Below the pieces are notes generated by a model that was given only the letters and a program-made list of their open reading frames with translations, was not told the origin of the DNA and made no database searches. From Collybiopsis luxurians FD-317 M1 (Eukaryota; Basidiomycota; Agaricomycetes; Agaricales; Omphalotaceae): a stretch of 64,000 nt of DNA. The stretch spans positions 466,001 to 530,000 of the forward strand of contig KN834776.1 of the NCBI GenBank assembly GCA_000827265.1, written 5' to 3'. Positions 12,901 to 24,602 of this stretch are shown here, piece after piece. The number at the start of each line of letters is the position of its first letter. Positions within the stretch are counted from its first letter, which is position 1. A program made the translations under genes and the position numbers.

Positions 12901-13301
12901 AGTGGCTGCAGGTGGCTGGGTTCTACGATCAACAAAGTTCCATCGGAATTGCATCCTAATCATTGATTCATTTGGAAGCATCGATGAAATTTCGCCAGTG
13001 ACATCAAAAACCTCCGTTGGGCGTTGTGCTGCGTCGGGTATTTTGACATTATCCGCCCATGTCACAATATCAGCGGGAAGAGACGACGCCCATAGACTTT
13101 TAACCCTAGTTCATACCTGCCTACCTCGTGCGAGGACAGCTTTTTACAGCTTTCCTTCATTGTCGCTGGGAACGCCGATGGCTTGATCACGATTGCCGAC
13201 GGAGGTATTCAGACTCTATGACAAGGATCTAGTATCGATTGGGTATATATTTATCATATACATATCAGCTTAGACAACTCATTTACTTTCAATCCATATC
13301 C
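9987..13301. other. 3.3 kb interval with no recognised gene
   Basis: Contains several moderately long open frames on both strands (for example 11145-11609 minus, 11578-11931 plus, 12902-13186 plus), but none shows a recognisable domain, conserved motif or consistent splice chain. The part at about 11.6-12.25 kb is more GC-rich with a pyrimidine-rich plus strand. A TATA box (GTATATATTT) at about 13241-13250 belongs to the next gene, about 55 bases before its start. Confidence 0.5.
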
Positions 13302-14984
13302 ATGTCTTACTCTCCTCCTTCATATCCACCGCCCCCATTCCACGCATCTTCTAGCTCATCCTCGAGTAAAGAACCACCGAATTCGAATGCAAAATCGACT
13401 GGGATCCAGCTTACTCGAGATGCCGATATCCTCATTCAAACCTACATTCCAGCTGCCGCTCAAGGCGAGACTCCTCCATATCGCCCAGACGACGTCCCAA
13501 AACTATTACCCTTGTGTATCCCTCGAATCAGTGTAAGCGCCAATCCAGCATCCGCGTTTGCTCGAGGGTACAATCCCGCTCTCGAGACCGTTGGAATCAC
13601 TCAAGACATGTTCCTTTCCTTCATCGATGGCCTCAATCTAGCTATCGTCGCTAGCCCACCGTTGAGGGTTGTGAGCGTTGTCGGTCAGATAATCGGTTTC
13701 GTGTATGTCATTCAGTCTAGCCCGCAATAGTGAATTCTTATCTCCCCCTTGCTTCCCCCGTTTAGTCCATATCATTGGGCAATCATAGCAGGCATAGCAA
13801 TCACTACCGGCGCCCAAGTCGGTCTACGAGTCCTTTCTAAAACCCTGACAGATCGCTATCTTCGAGCTGCCAATCGCAACCTATTCAAACCACGCGGTCT
13901 ATCCGTCCGTCTGTGCACCACCCCAGCCATGCTCCGTCTCGTCGCTCCTGCTGGGTCTCACCTCGAAGGTGAATCGAGCAAAACCCGAGAAACGATCAAC
14001 AAGATTGGCCGGGGGGTGAGCACCGTCTTTCTCAAAGTCCCCATCCCTATCATCGCCCCTATCGCGCAACGCATCATCCACGCCGTCGCGGATAAGCCTC
14101 CGCCGATAGCGCCCTCGGGTTACTCAGGAGATCCTATCAACTCGCCCGTCCTCATGCGCCGACTCGCGCTTCTGGAACATACCTTCCCCGGGGCTACTCT
14201 CCCTGTGTATACGCAAGGTTTACCTCCACCTGCGAGGCCGCAGGGTGTGATGGAGATTGTAAACTCATGGGGGATCAAGTTTGACGAGCTGAAGGAGAAT
14301 AAGGCGGAGAAGAGGAATGAGGAGAGGAGGAGAGCTTGGGCGCAGATACAAGCTGCTGGTGTCGCTACTGGCGACTATCCGTATGGACGGAGAGGGAGGA
14401 GGAGGATTAGTCGCAGTCCGAGTCCGAGTCCGAGTCCGAGTCCGAGTCCGGGTCCGATGGTCATGCCTACGCCTATAGTCGGCGGTGCGGCGGCAGGGAT
14501 GAGCTACGGCGGTGGGTACATGGACTACCGAGCGGCGCGGAGGGAAGCCAGAGCAGAACGTAAAGCTTATCGGAGGATGCAAAAGGGTCAACGACAGGGT
14601 CTCCTCAGCGGGATGAGCAGGGTAGAACGCCAGGTTGCGAATGCGAATCTATTGGAACATTGGTCGACGAATAATGTCTTGTGGATCGTGGTTATGCCTG
14701 CTGAAAATGGTATGTTGAGACGGTTATCTTTTGCATGTTTTATTCATCATTGTCTAACTGTTTTTTTTGCAGATGAGGCAATTGCTGATATTGAGATTGC
14801 GGAGGATCTCGCAGATGAGGAACGTGTTGATGAAAAGACGTGGGAGAGGGCGATGAAGCTGGAGAAGGACCAGCTGGAGGAAGACGTCGAGAGTGAAGAG
14901 GAGTGGGAAGAAGAGCTGGAAATGGAGGAAAAGGATGCCCAACATGGTTATACATCTGGACTGCATCCTCCTAAATCTTCTTAA
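13302..14984 (+). CDS. Conserved fungal protein of unknown function with SP-dipeptide repeat
   Basis: I recognise the pattern as a conserved fungal hypothetical family but know no assigned function. Two introns: 13703-13765 (GTATGT...TTTAG) and 14710-14772 (63 nt, divisible by three and stop-free, so it could be mistaken for coding). The start MSYSPPSYPPPPFH follows a TATA box. The product has a Pro/Ser-rich N terminus, a conserved segment with two hydrophobic stretches (PPLRVVSVVGQIIGFV and PYHWAIIAGIAIT), a basic region, then an arginine-rich part containing an (SP) repeat encoded by six exact AGTCCG units at 14415-14450, and a strongly acidic C terminus rich in Glu. The charge split (basic middle, acidic tail) is striking. 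About 500 residues. No neighbour suggests a pathway. Confidence 0.82.
14415..14450 (+). repeat. AGTCCG hexanucleotide microsatellite inside coding sequence
   Basis: Six exact AGTCCG units followed by a GGTCCG variant, encoding alternating Ser-Pro. Being a hexamer it can change length without breaking frame. Confidence 0.95.
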
Positions 14985-15307
14985 TGATCTCTGCGATTTT
15001 GATTGTATTACTACTAAATTGCATCAGGTATTCAGCGTATTAATTATGCTTGAACTGTTTCCCAATCATTTCAGCTGTCGTATTTCGTGAACGAGTGACT
15101 GTGCTGCTGGAGGTGTACGAGCAGTTAAACGAGAGTCTGGATTCGAATGGCGTGTTTAGGTAAATTAGAGACCTTCTGTGGTTGTAGCGTCGTTTCAGGC
15201 ATGGTTCGTTAGGAAAAGGGTCTAAGTTTGGGCTTGGTTCGGACGGAAGGGCGAGTGAGTATATTATCGTTGATTCGTAGTTCAATTGTAGATTATCAAG
15301 TTAAATA
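14985..15307. other. Convergent intergenic region
   Basis: Space between two convergent genes; no feature seen beyond the two 3' flanks. Confidence 0.5.
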
Positions 15308-17052
15308 TTAAGATGCGACCCCCACATCGCTTTCATTAATTTCGTTCAGCTCAATGTGTGTAGACGGGTTCCTACCGTCAGGGTGACGAATCCTCCTTTC
15401 GTCCTCGTTCACAGACCGAACTATTCCCCAGCTAACCGTTACCTTCTTCTGCGACGCCTTCTTAAGGTTGATGGTAATTCTGTTAACCATGATGCTTGAT
15501 ATTCTACCACACGATTGTTGATTGAGCGACCCAGAACGAAAGAAGTAAAAATCGAGATTAAACTCACACCATCGCCGGTCTATGTTTCCAAAGGGAGAGC
15601 GCCATCGGTGAGACCGTGATTGGGATATACGGAATTCGCTACTCACTGATTTTGCATGAAGCGCAGTCCAGGCTGAAAAGTCAAACAAGCACATGAGATA
15701 TGAGCTTAAATCAGATGTTTACAATCGACTTACCCTGGCATACAGCGATAGTATAAGCCACACGAAGTTGCTCGAAAAAAGCACGGCAAAATACAGAAGA
15801 CCGTCTCTCTGAATCAGCTTCAGGATCGGCATAAGCTGTAAAGACTCGGACTGCCGCATCACCATGAAGGTGATTGCAAGCACCGCCAGCCCATCAAATA
15901 CAATGAGCAGAGACAAGTATCCTACGCCGAATGGTAATCTACGTGACGTATTCAATCTAGTTCACCGGTGCTAAGGAAAATCCGAAAGAAGCTTACACTG
16001 TTTGGCCGGGTATCGAAATACACACTGTGAATCGATATCAAATAATGATGAGTGATCTGCCAACTCCAGGAAAAGTTTAGCCCACGTACAATGGTAGGCG
16101 TCTGCACTAGGCAGTGTAGGGAGAGCAAGATCTCTACGGGAAAGGAGTAACGCCAAATTATCAGTTCCATTAGACGATTGACTGGCTTGATAGATCAACA
16201 GCGCCCATTGGCATAGGATAATGGGGAATGCGCAGAACAGGACAACTGATTTACGTCCACTCATAGCGTATACCCTGGAAGATACTCGTAAACCTGATAC
16301 CCCGGCGATCGAGGAGGAAAAACGTACCGAAGTAAAACGAGGGCTTCGGCGATGGTTGACATGATCAGCGTCTCTATTTGCTCCACGTAGCCGTATCGAA
16401 AGCATCTGCATAAAGGATTGTCAGGTGAGTTGAATGATCAGGCGCGGCGACTTTGAGGTGGAACGAACATCTGTCATCCGAATTAGAGCGGAAAGATCAT
16501 GTCCGAGTGATTTACGACTCACAGGCTCAGTCCAATATGGTGAAAAATACGCTGCAAGATGCAATGGAAAGTACGTAAGAGGGCCTCCACTAGCACCAAG
16601 GTCGCACCTACCGACACAAGTGACAACAATTATGATAAAAGTTAAATATCGATTCTAGAAAAGTCCATTCGGGTTGAATGTTGCCAGCTACTAGGATGAA
16701 CGGAGCATACCAAAAAGTAGAGCCAGAAAACCAAGTTCTTGCTACCGCTCCAGATATATTGAACCTGCCATTATATTTTTAGCGAGGAGCGACACGGACT
16801 GAACCTTGGCTACGCACCTCATCCATCAGGGTGAGGAAATACTCATATGTCCAGAGTGCTGTAATCCCGACCCAATAACGCTGATAAAGTTCAGTCAACT
16901 CCTCCGCTGATTCTGTACAGCGAAAGTTTCATCACCTTTTCCGCCAATCTAAAGCAGCGACATTAGATATGAACGAAGATCGTCTTAAGCAAAATCATAA
17001 CTCACAGATCGTATCCCAGAGCGACAATGGACGCGTCAACTTCCGCGGACAT
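15308..17052 (-). CDS. DUF6533-domain multipass membrane protein
   Basis: Basidiomycete-enriched integral membrane protein of unknown function, sometimes viewed as receptor-like. Start MSAEVDASIVALGYDL at 17052. About a dozen exons join in frame. The DUF6533 signature follows the third exon: ITALWTYEYFLTLMDE, then VQYIWSGSKNLVFWLYFL, then NRYLTFIIIVVTCV. Further membrane segments follow: IETLIMSTIAEALVLLRVYA, SVVLFCAFPIILCQWALLIY, FGVGYLSLLIVFDGLAVLAI and DGLLYFAVLFSSNFVWLIL. The cytosolic tail begins ISSIMVNRITINLKKA, the usual family position for that motif. The intron holding about 16.4-16.5 kb is longer than its neighbours. The model is complete with no internal stop once introns are removed. 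Exon borders are inferred, and alternative donors one or two bases apart exist at several places. Confidence 0.87.
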
Positions 17053-18138
17053 ACTTGAGTCGACCGGCCCTAGAAAGCGAGAGGGCAGGGAGAAAGGACG
17101 AAAAGAAAAAAATCAAGATGCTAAACAAATATAATACGGCTCAGTCAAGAGCTCGAACGATGCGATCCACGGAACCTGATGATTTGACGGATCCGGATGA
17201 CGAATAAGAGCGGATAAGATAGAGCACTGATATAAAGGGCCGCTCGGAGCTAGAAAATCGAGGAAAATGCGTTCCGATTTGAACATTTAATAGCCTTGAA
17301 ACACGAATAACCAGTATCTAGCTGCAGTTACAGTCATCTATAAGTGTTTTTTTTTCGTTCGTCCTGTACAAAGGTCTTCCTTATCACCGATTTCGGTTTC
17401 AGGAAATCAAGAAAGATTATCAATATCATATGCACTTCCACTACCTACCCCACAGTGGTGTACCTTGACCTGTTTACCCTGACGTAATCTAGTCTCCGGC
17501 GTCCGCAGAGCAACGAACGTTAGACAAAAAAAAAATATGAACTTTTGTTAACTCTCTTGGACGAAGAGTATCGAGAACATTCTCGACAGATTCTCCAGCT
17601 CTCATACCATTTGATATATAACGGAGGCAAGACGGAGGTGGTTTGAAGTCGAAAAGAAAATTTCAAATGTTGATCCGGCGGGATCCTCGTGATCAATACA
17701 TCAAATATGAGTAACAGGGCGCCTATCGTACGCGTAGCCATTTTCTACATACGTATACTTGCTTGTCAAAATTACGTTGCATTGTATACCGAGTCTGAAT
17801 CAACTTTCACCGGGAAACAACGCTCAGGAACAATTGGCCGGTAAGTCCTTGTCGGAACTGTCAATGAAGCTTCTATATGCTACAGTTATTTATCCATCGG
17901 CAGACCAAAATGCTTGTCCCGCATTTGCAGTGTCTTGCCAACCAAATTCCAGACCTTGCGTTTTGCGTTTAGCCTGATGGAGGAGACACCAGCGGTCTTC
18001 CAATGGCTTTCTGGGGCAGCCGCGTATGTAATATACTTCCGTCATACTTATTGTCAGCGCAGTTCCTGAGGCCCTCCATACTCCTCTTACCTCTGCTTTG
18101 TTGCACTCTTTTTTTTTCAGTCCTGTCGTCTGGTTCGT
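17053..18138. other. Divergent intergenic region
   Basis: Separates the DUF6533 gene (minus) from the first tandem membrane-protein gene (plus). A pyrimidine-rich stretch lies at about 18070-18135 just before the next start, as before the other array members. No other feature supported. Confidence 0.5.
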
Positions 18139-19616
18139 ATGTCTCAAAACAGCGCTGAAGAGCACGAACATGCATTGGCCCTGCTCTATGGCAGTAGCGG
18201 CCATGTTATTGCTGTTGTACTCCAGACTATTATATATGGCATGTCGTGCAATTTACGAGCGAACTCAACAATGTCTAACATTTTGTGCGATTGACAGGGA
18301 TATACGTTGTCCTGGTTCCCATTTCTTCCTACATCATGCTGTGAGCCTTTCTCGTTTTACAACGAAAGAATGTATATCTGACCTCGAAATTAAGACGTCG
18401 AGGACTTACGACCAAAGAGCGCAAAATTCTGTTTGCAACGATAATATTCATGTTCATTCAATCGACCGCGTCCTGGATAGCTTCAGTTGCTATATTGTTT
18501 GAGTCAATTCAGGTTTGGTTCCTCTCTCCGGATCCCGATGCTGGCATCACACCCAATTACATTACCTTTTTCAACGCATTAATGTCGGTGAATGTGTGTG
18601 TAGCCAATTTGTTTACATGCTTCTGGATTGATGTGATATCGGGCAGTACGTTCTCACCGATGGAGTGGTGTTATGGCGCGCTTGGGTATTGTGTTCGACT
18701 GATGGAACAAAGGCTCTGAAAATATGCTTGTTCATATTTTGCCTTAGCACACGTAAGTCGATGCTGGATTTGATTTCTCATATATTTGGCGATCTTTTGA
18801 CCGCCCTTCGAAGTTTCCGTGATTACTACGATCGCCATTCGCATCATTCTTATGAAAGTCGTTAACACGGAAACTGTGCAACTTCGTCATCAGCTTAATC
18901 AAGGAATTAATGTGACACAAGTCGGAACACTAGTGCTTTCTGTTCTGACCAATTTTATTACCACATCGATAATTTCGATTAAAGCATGGTCAGTTGAAGT
19001 CTAGCGCTCACATTCCTCATTCACTTGTTTCTCATTCATCTTTTAGGAGAAGCAGGAATGAAATATGGAATAATCTGAGTGCTACCACAGACATACATGC
19101 AAAGATAGGAAAAATGTTTGCTCTGTTCATTGAAACGGGTTTGATATACACTCTTTCTTGTGTATGTCCTTTGCAGCGTAGTTCGGGATAGTTTATGTTC
19201 ACAATTCGCAGCTCAGTGTGCTTATTTTCACGGTTATCCCTTTGAAAGTAGGAACTTTGGGTGACTTGTTTACGCCGGTGAACACTCAACTAGCTGTATG
19301 TGACATGAAACCTTTGCTATTTATCAACTAGCTCATATTGCACTTTATATAGGGAATTTACCCCATAGTCGTCCTTCTTCTGGTAACTCAGAATCAGTCC
19401 CCTGACAGAACAATTAGAGCATTTGTTTCTGGGGTGGAGCAGACCAGCTTCCGGGTCTCCACAAGGCTCGTCGACTCCACCATACGCTTTGAGCGTCGGT
19501 CTGTAATATCCCGAAACATCTTGGAAGTTGATAGTCCCCTGGATGGTCATACATGCGACCTCAGCAAGGGCAGCGTAGACTCTCTACCCCCAATTACTTT
19601 CGCAAAAATCCTATAG
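18139..19616 (+). CDS. Multipass membrane protein, tandem family copy A
   Basis: First of four same-strand paralogues. Eight exons. Starts MSQNSAEEHEHALALLYG after a pyrimidine-rich leader. Membrane segments in order: VIAVVLQTIIYG, GIYVVLVPISSYIML, KILFATIIFMFIQSTASWIA, then the family signature YVLTDGVVLWRAWVLC, KICLFIFCLST, a segment after LSVITTIAIR, GTLVLSVLTNFITTSIISIK, MFALFIETGLIYTLSC, LSVLIFTVIPLKVG and GIYPIVVLLLVT: about seven to nine helices. The cytosolic tail is short and polar. No Pfam name is claimed; the VWRAW motif and topology are common in agaricomycete multipass proteins of unknown role. Intron 1 (18239-18297) starts with GC, not GT. No internal stop after splicing, so it looks intact. 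It is the most diverged array member in its tail. Confidence 0.8.
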
Positions 19617-21439
19617 AGTAATGTTAGGAAGAGTGTGTAGGCACAATATAGATGGAACGTATGTAGAATTTTGTACTCCTATTAGCAACAAACTACAGGT
19701 TACGTCTGTTGTCATGTAAAAACATGAGACTATTAAGATCAGAAGTATACCTTGGTAGGTCGAACAATCTCTGAACGAAAGTATTTATTTGATATCAACC
19801 TATGTTGCATAGATCACGTTTGAAATCGACCACTGAGTCAGTATGATTCGGATATCCTTTGTATGGTACAAATACTTAATCCCTTATTGCTTTTGCACCA
19901 CATAAAGGATACTTTCTGCGGGTTTCAGCTTTCAGCATCTGGTATAGAGTCCAGCGTACGCCTTTGTTGTCGGGCGCCTGCCAGTCCCCATTCAATAGCG
20001 TGCAGATGCTTAACTGATCTAACACTACTCTGGTTTTTTTTAAAAAATTCTTAGTTCATTGCCCGCTGGCCTGAGGGATATTAAGTAGACATAACACTCT
20101 ACTACAGTGGTGGTGGTCAAAGGACTAATCAAATTGTAAAGTGTTTTTTTTTTGGTCCCTCAAGCTCAGACCATATTTCATTTGTTTATATCACAATAAT
20201 TCTGTGATACCTTGGACAATGAGAAATAGACAAAATAAAGCTCTAAGAGGCTCTCAAGTTATTTCTTCAGATACCGAGCAATAGAAATCAGCGGTACCAC
20301 TCTAACCAAATCTTTCACCTTATGCCAGTACAATGATGTCTTATGGTACTTACCAAAAGTATTACACGGTACACCAACTTATAACAGTACACCATCTTAT
20401 GGGTAATTCAAGCACAGCTATTCTACTTATCTTTAATAAGTGCCATTTGATTAAACCCCGCCGTCTTTGAGCTCGAGTGATGCTATTGTAGGTTTAGTGA
20501 GTAGCTCTATGTACTGTGCATGATCTATGTATGATGAGAAATTTAGCAGGCATTCAGGGAAGGCTGCGGCCTTTGGGTCCCAGTCGCGAAGAGATCTGGT
20601 AGACACGGTCAGCTGCGATTGGGCGGGAGGGCCTCGAGCAGCTGTATGGATCTCAACAAGCTCGGACTGCAATTTCCACAAGGAGAGGCTGCGAGTTGGG
20701 TGGGTGGGTGTGGAAAGAAAGCCAAGGTACTATGCTCCGAGGCTCGAGACTTCGACGGACTTGCACTGATGCGGCGCTGAGGAGAGATGCAGACACTGCA
20801 TCACGTGTCTGTTCGAAGACTATAGCTTGCTTTATCGCACTTCGTTCGATCAGCAAACTGCCATCATCATTAGGGATCCGCAGTAACCGCATATTACGGT
20901 TTAATACGATTACGGCCTTACGGGTAAGTAGTAGTAGGTTGGATTGATACATAAAACTATCGGAGGTCCGATTAACACTAAAAGTGGTGCAAATCAACAA
21001 CACAATGTACCAACGATATACTTAGTGGCAAGTGCAAATTTGAAATCACTTCGTCTTCGCTACTGGTTGGAGCCGGACCCCCTTCGTTTCGAAAACTATT
21101 TAATCTATCAACACCACTGAAGCACATCTTTCACATCTCATCATGTCGGATAAGGCAGTACAAAGACTTGTTCCACATGTCAAAGCCACAGCCGGTACAT
21201 GCAAAACGTCGATAACTGCAAGCTCTTGGGCCTGATTGATTAGCGTGTTTTTTGAGTTGTCTCATTATTCACAGATCTGGGACAGTATTAATGTAACGGC
21301 ATTTCATGTTTTATGTGGTTAGTGCAAGAGTGCTACCGCCGTTCATAATCGCCAACAAGCTTAAGTTGCTTTTGCAGAACTTCGTATTTTTTTTCCCGTT
21401 CTTTTCCACTTCTCCTTCCTGTCTGATCGCCCGGCTGCG
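19617..21439. other. Intergenic between array copies A and B
   Basis: AT-rich with short homopolymer runs; frames at 20451-21003 on both strands overlap each other and are not convincing. A pyrimidine-rich leader at about 21385-21435 precedes copy B. Confidence 0.5.
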
Positions 21440-22938
21440 ATGACTCTAAATAACGCCGAGGAGCGTGAACACGCATCGACTCTACTCTTTAGTAGCAGCG
21501 GCCATGCTATTGCTGTTATACTGCAGACATTTGTATATGGCACGTCATCTGTCATGTACCGACTCAGTAATAACTAGTAACATTTCGTCCAATTCATAGG
21601 GATATATGTCGTCCTGGTTCCTGTTTCTTCCCATATTATGTTGTGAGTTTCTTTCGCACTCTGGCCACGCCAAAGTCTTTTGAAATGCAGATTAGCCGTC
21701 GAGGACTTGCCACAAGAGCGCGCAAAATCTTATTTGGATTGATACTTTTCATGTTCGTTCAATCAACGGCATACTGGGTAGCTTCGATATCTGCGTTAAT
21801 TCAGCTAATTCAAGTTTGGTTCTTGTCCTTGGATCCCGATGCTGGCATCCCACCTAATTACATTCCCTTCTTCAATGCATTGATGTCGCTGAATGTGTGT
21901 ATGCAGCTTCTATGTTGACTTTCGTCTCGATTGATATCGAACAGTACATCCTTACCGATGGAGTGGTGGTCTGGCGCGCTTGGGTACTATGCTCGGCTGA
22001 CGGAACAAAGGCTCTTACAGTATGCTTGCTCATACTCTGCATTGGTTCAGGTGAGTGGATGCTGGACATGAATTTTCGTATGGCTGATGCTAGCCCCATT
22101 TGAAGTTTCCGTGATTGTCACAATCGCCCTTCGCGTTGCTCTTATGATCATACACATGGAAACTGGCCTACTATTTAACCGTCTCACTCAAGCAATTAAT
22201 GTGGCACAGGTGGGCACACTAGTGTTTTCTGTCTTGACCAATTCTCTCTCCACATTCTTGATTTCAATTAAAGCATGGTCAGTTAGTTATCAGTGTTTCA
22301 ATACCTGGTTCATGTACTTTGTTACAGGAGAAGTCGCAGTGAAATACGGGATGATTTGGATGCTACTGCCAACATACACGCGAGAGTGAGAAAAACATTT
22401 GCTCTCCTCATCGAAACGGGCATAATATACACTCTTTCTTGCGTATGTTTTGCCGCATTCTTCGGACTCATTCGGTTTTCAACCTCAAGCAATTTGAATT
22501 TTGCAGCTCATCGTACTTATATTTATCGTTATCCCTTTAAAAGTCGGAACCTTGGGTGACCTATTTACGCCTGTAAACACCCAGCTAGCTGTAAGTGGCA
22601 TGAATTTTTTTTTTTTGTTATTCAGATAGCTCACGGCGCACTTCATGTAGGGAATTTACCCCGTTGTCGTCCTTCTCCTGGTAACTCACAATCAATCGCT
22701 TGATAGAACAGTTAGAGCATTTGCTTCTGGAGTGGAACAGACCAGTCTTCGGGTCACTACAATGCAGCTTGCCTCAACTCTACGGATTGAGCGCCATTCC
22801 GTAATCTCCACTGGGAGTGATATGTCTGAGGTTCATAACGACCTGAATGGTCATACACGAAGTTCCAACAAGCACGACATGGGCCTGCTGCCTTCATCCC
22901 TCTGGGGAGATTGCCTGGGGTCACATGAGGAAGACTGA
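21440..22938 (+). CDS. Multipass membrane protein, tandem family copy B
   Basis: Same exon plan as copy A. Starts MTLNNAEEREHASTLLFS. Key segments: KILFGLILFMFVQSTAYWVA, DPDAGIPPNYIPFFNALMSL, YILTDGVVVWRAWVLC, VSVIVTIALRVALM, NVAQVGTLVFSVLTNSLSTF, TFALLIETGIIYTLSC, VIPLKVGTLGDLFTPVNTQL and GIYPVVVLLLVTHNQSLDRT. Intron 1 (21540-21599) again begins with GC (GCACGT). After splicing the frame is open to the stop at 22938. The tail (SEVHNDLNGHTRSSNKHD) differs from the other copies, while the membrane core is strongly conserved, as expected when selection acts mostly on the core. Function unknown. Confidence 0.8.
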
Positions 22939-24602
22939 AGGAATAGCTTTGTCTTCAATTGGTCGGAATTGGAAATGGCTACCCAAAGTTTTCGATTTAT
23001 GTATGATTTCTGGAATCTGTACATTTAGTTGTGTAACAAATGCCTTAGCTGGGTGCAGTAGTGGCATAGTGCATTGCCTGATAAAGCATCACTCAGTTGA
23101 CATTGTGAATAAGTACAACTAGTGCTCAGGTGTTCCAATAAGTTGTGGAAGCTAAACCTCGCTAGCCATCTGGTAGTTGTCCGTAAACAGACCAAGATAG
23201 ACAATGCCGTTATAATAACGGGTCTGCTATATTTCCTTAGTCATTACGGCACTGTAAATTGGAGCTGAACACAGCCAAGATGTGGGTAGATGCCGCTCTA
23301 CTCAGATTATTACTTATAGAGTACAATTTTTATCATATTAGTGAATCTCGTTCATCTTACAACCTTCTGGCCCGAAACAGGGCAGCGTTTCCATGGTGAA
23401 TGTTGATTCGGCGGCCCAGGCAGCAGCGCAACTGACTAACATCATAAAATGTCAAGAATACATTGACTGGCTTTTTAGCTTGCCCACAAGTTACTCCACC
23501 ATCAGCCACGTCCGACTTCTTCCGATCAGCAGCGAGGACTATGAAGCTCTAGCCTGAGAGTCACCGCTATACCTTTGGATACTGCATTAATTAATAAGAG
23601 CATGGATAGCTTGAATAGAGGCATAAATATACAGTAATTTAATTACTGTTCCAGAGTCGCGGAATCTCATATGTTTACCTACTACTCTTTAGAGGAACTT
23701 AGCTAGAATACACAAAAATGTACTTAACTTTCATTTATTAAATATCACGGTCTCTTCAGCAGTTCCAGCCAAGTTCCAGCCTGTGCTGCGAACTGAGTGA
23801 TTGTGAATAGCGGATGTGTAAAGCAACTTGATCGACTTCCCGAAATGGCATGCTGCTAATCAATAACCTGACTTGCGGCAAAAATTTGGCTTTTTTGTAT
23901 GGAGCCGGCAAAATTTGGCAGGGACAAGTCGGGCCAAGTTCGGCAAGCAAAACTGAATGAAATATAATGAAACTTTGTCTACTTAATCTTGGCCGCACCT
24001 TGAGACTGGAATACTTACTCCGTTATTTAGGATAAGTAAGTTTTCGGTCCAACCTTCTCTCACTTCAACGTCCTGGCTTTCCCGGCCTTTAGCAGAGTCT
24101 CGTGTTAGCGGCGGCATCGCGTGATATTAAGCGAAAGTAGCTCAGACTCGTATCAATCGAAACATGAAACTGCAGGAGATTAATTAACAACGTAGTGTTG
24201 CGCTGCATCATTGAACTGCAAACCTACCTTAGTTTCTAAGGTTAATGATTACTACTGACTCTCGAGTCTCATCATGTTGTAAGGGTGACAAAGTTGAGAC
24301 TAAGTTTGTCTTGTCGGAACAGCACTGCCATACTAAACTTACTACATCTATTTTAAATCAAACTCTCAATAGAAATCTTCCAGACTCCAGGGGTAAAAAG
24401 GCGGCGTTTCTGCGGCGTCTCTTGTTTGCGTTCCTCGGCCTGGGATAAAAATATAGCTGCCAGTGTATTACTATTTAACAAGCGCCTGGCGGCCTCAGTA
24501 CCACACTTCCTTCTTTCGTTCTGCCGCCCTTCACTCGTGGAGCGTCGTGCTGTTCCTTCTATTCCTCTTCATTTCTCTTTCTTGTTCTGTCGCCTGGTTG
24601 CG
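22939..24602. other. Intergenic between array copies B and C
   Basis: Holds one short coding-like frame (described separately at 23393-23557); the rest is AT-rich with nothing supportable. A pyrimidine-rich leader lies just before copy C at about 24500-24600. Confidence 0.5.
23393..23557 (+). CDS. Small coding-like frame, possible gene remnant (54 aa)
   Basis: ATG to TGA frame with protein-like composition (AAQAAAQLTNIIKCQEYIDW, then a segment ending ISSEDYEALA) in an otherwise AT-rich interval where random frames look quite different. The amphipathic pattern suggests a real protein end rather than chance. The frame could be a C-terminal fragment whose upstream part is lost, or a short independent gene. 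Family not recognised. Confidence 0.3.
   Translation: MVNVDSAAQAAAQLTNIIKCQEYIDWLFSLPTSYSTISHVRLLPISSEDYEALA

Noticed and set aside
14265..14591. Minus-strand frame with Thr-Arg repeats
   Set aside because: Antisense shadow of the AGTCCG repeat in the conserved protein gene.
16434..16658. Plus-strand frame opposite the DUF6533 gene
   Set aside because: Lies in an intron and exons of the minus-strand gene; no independent support.
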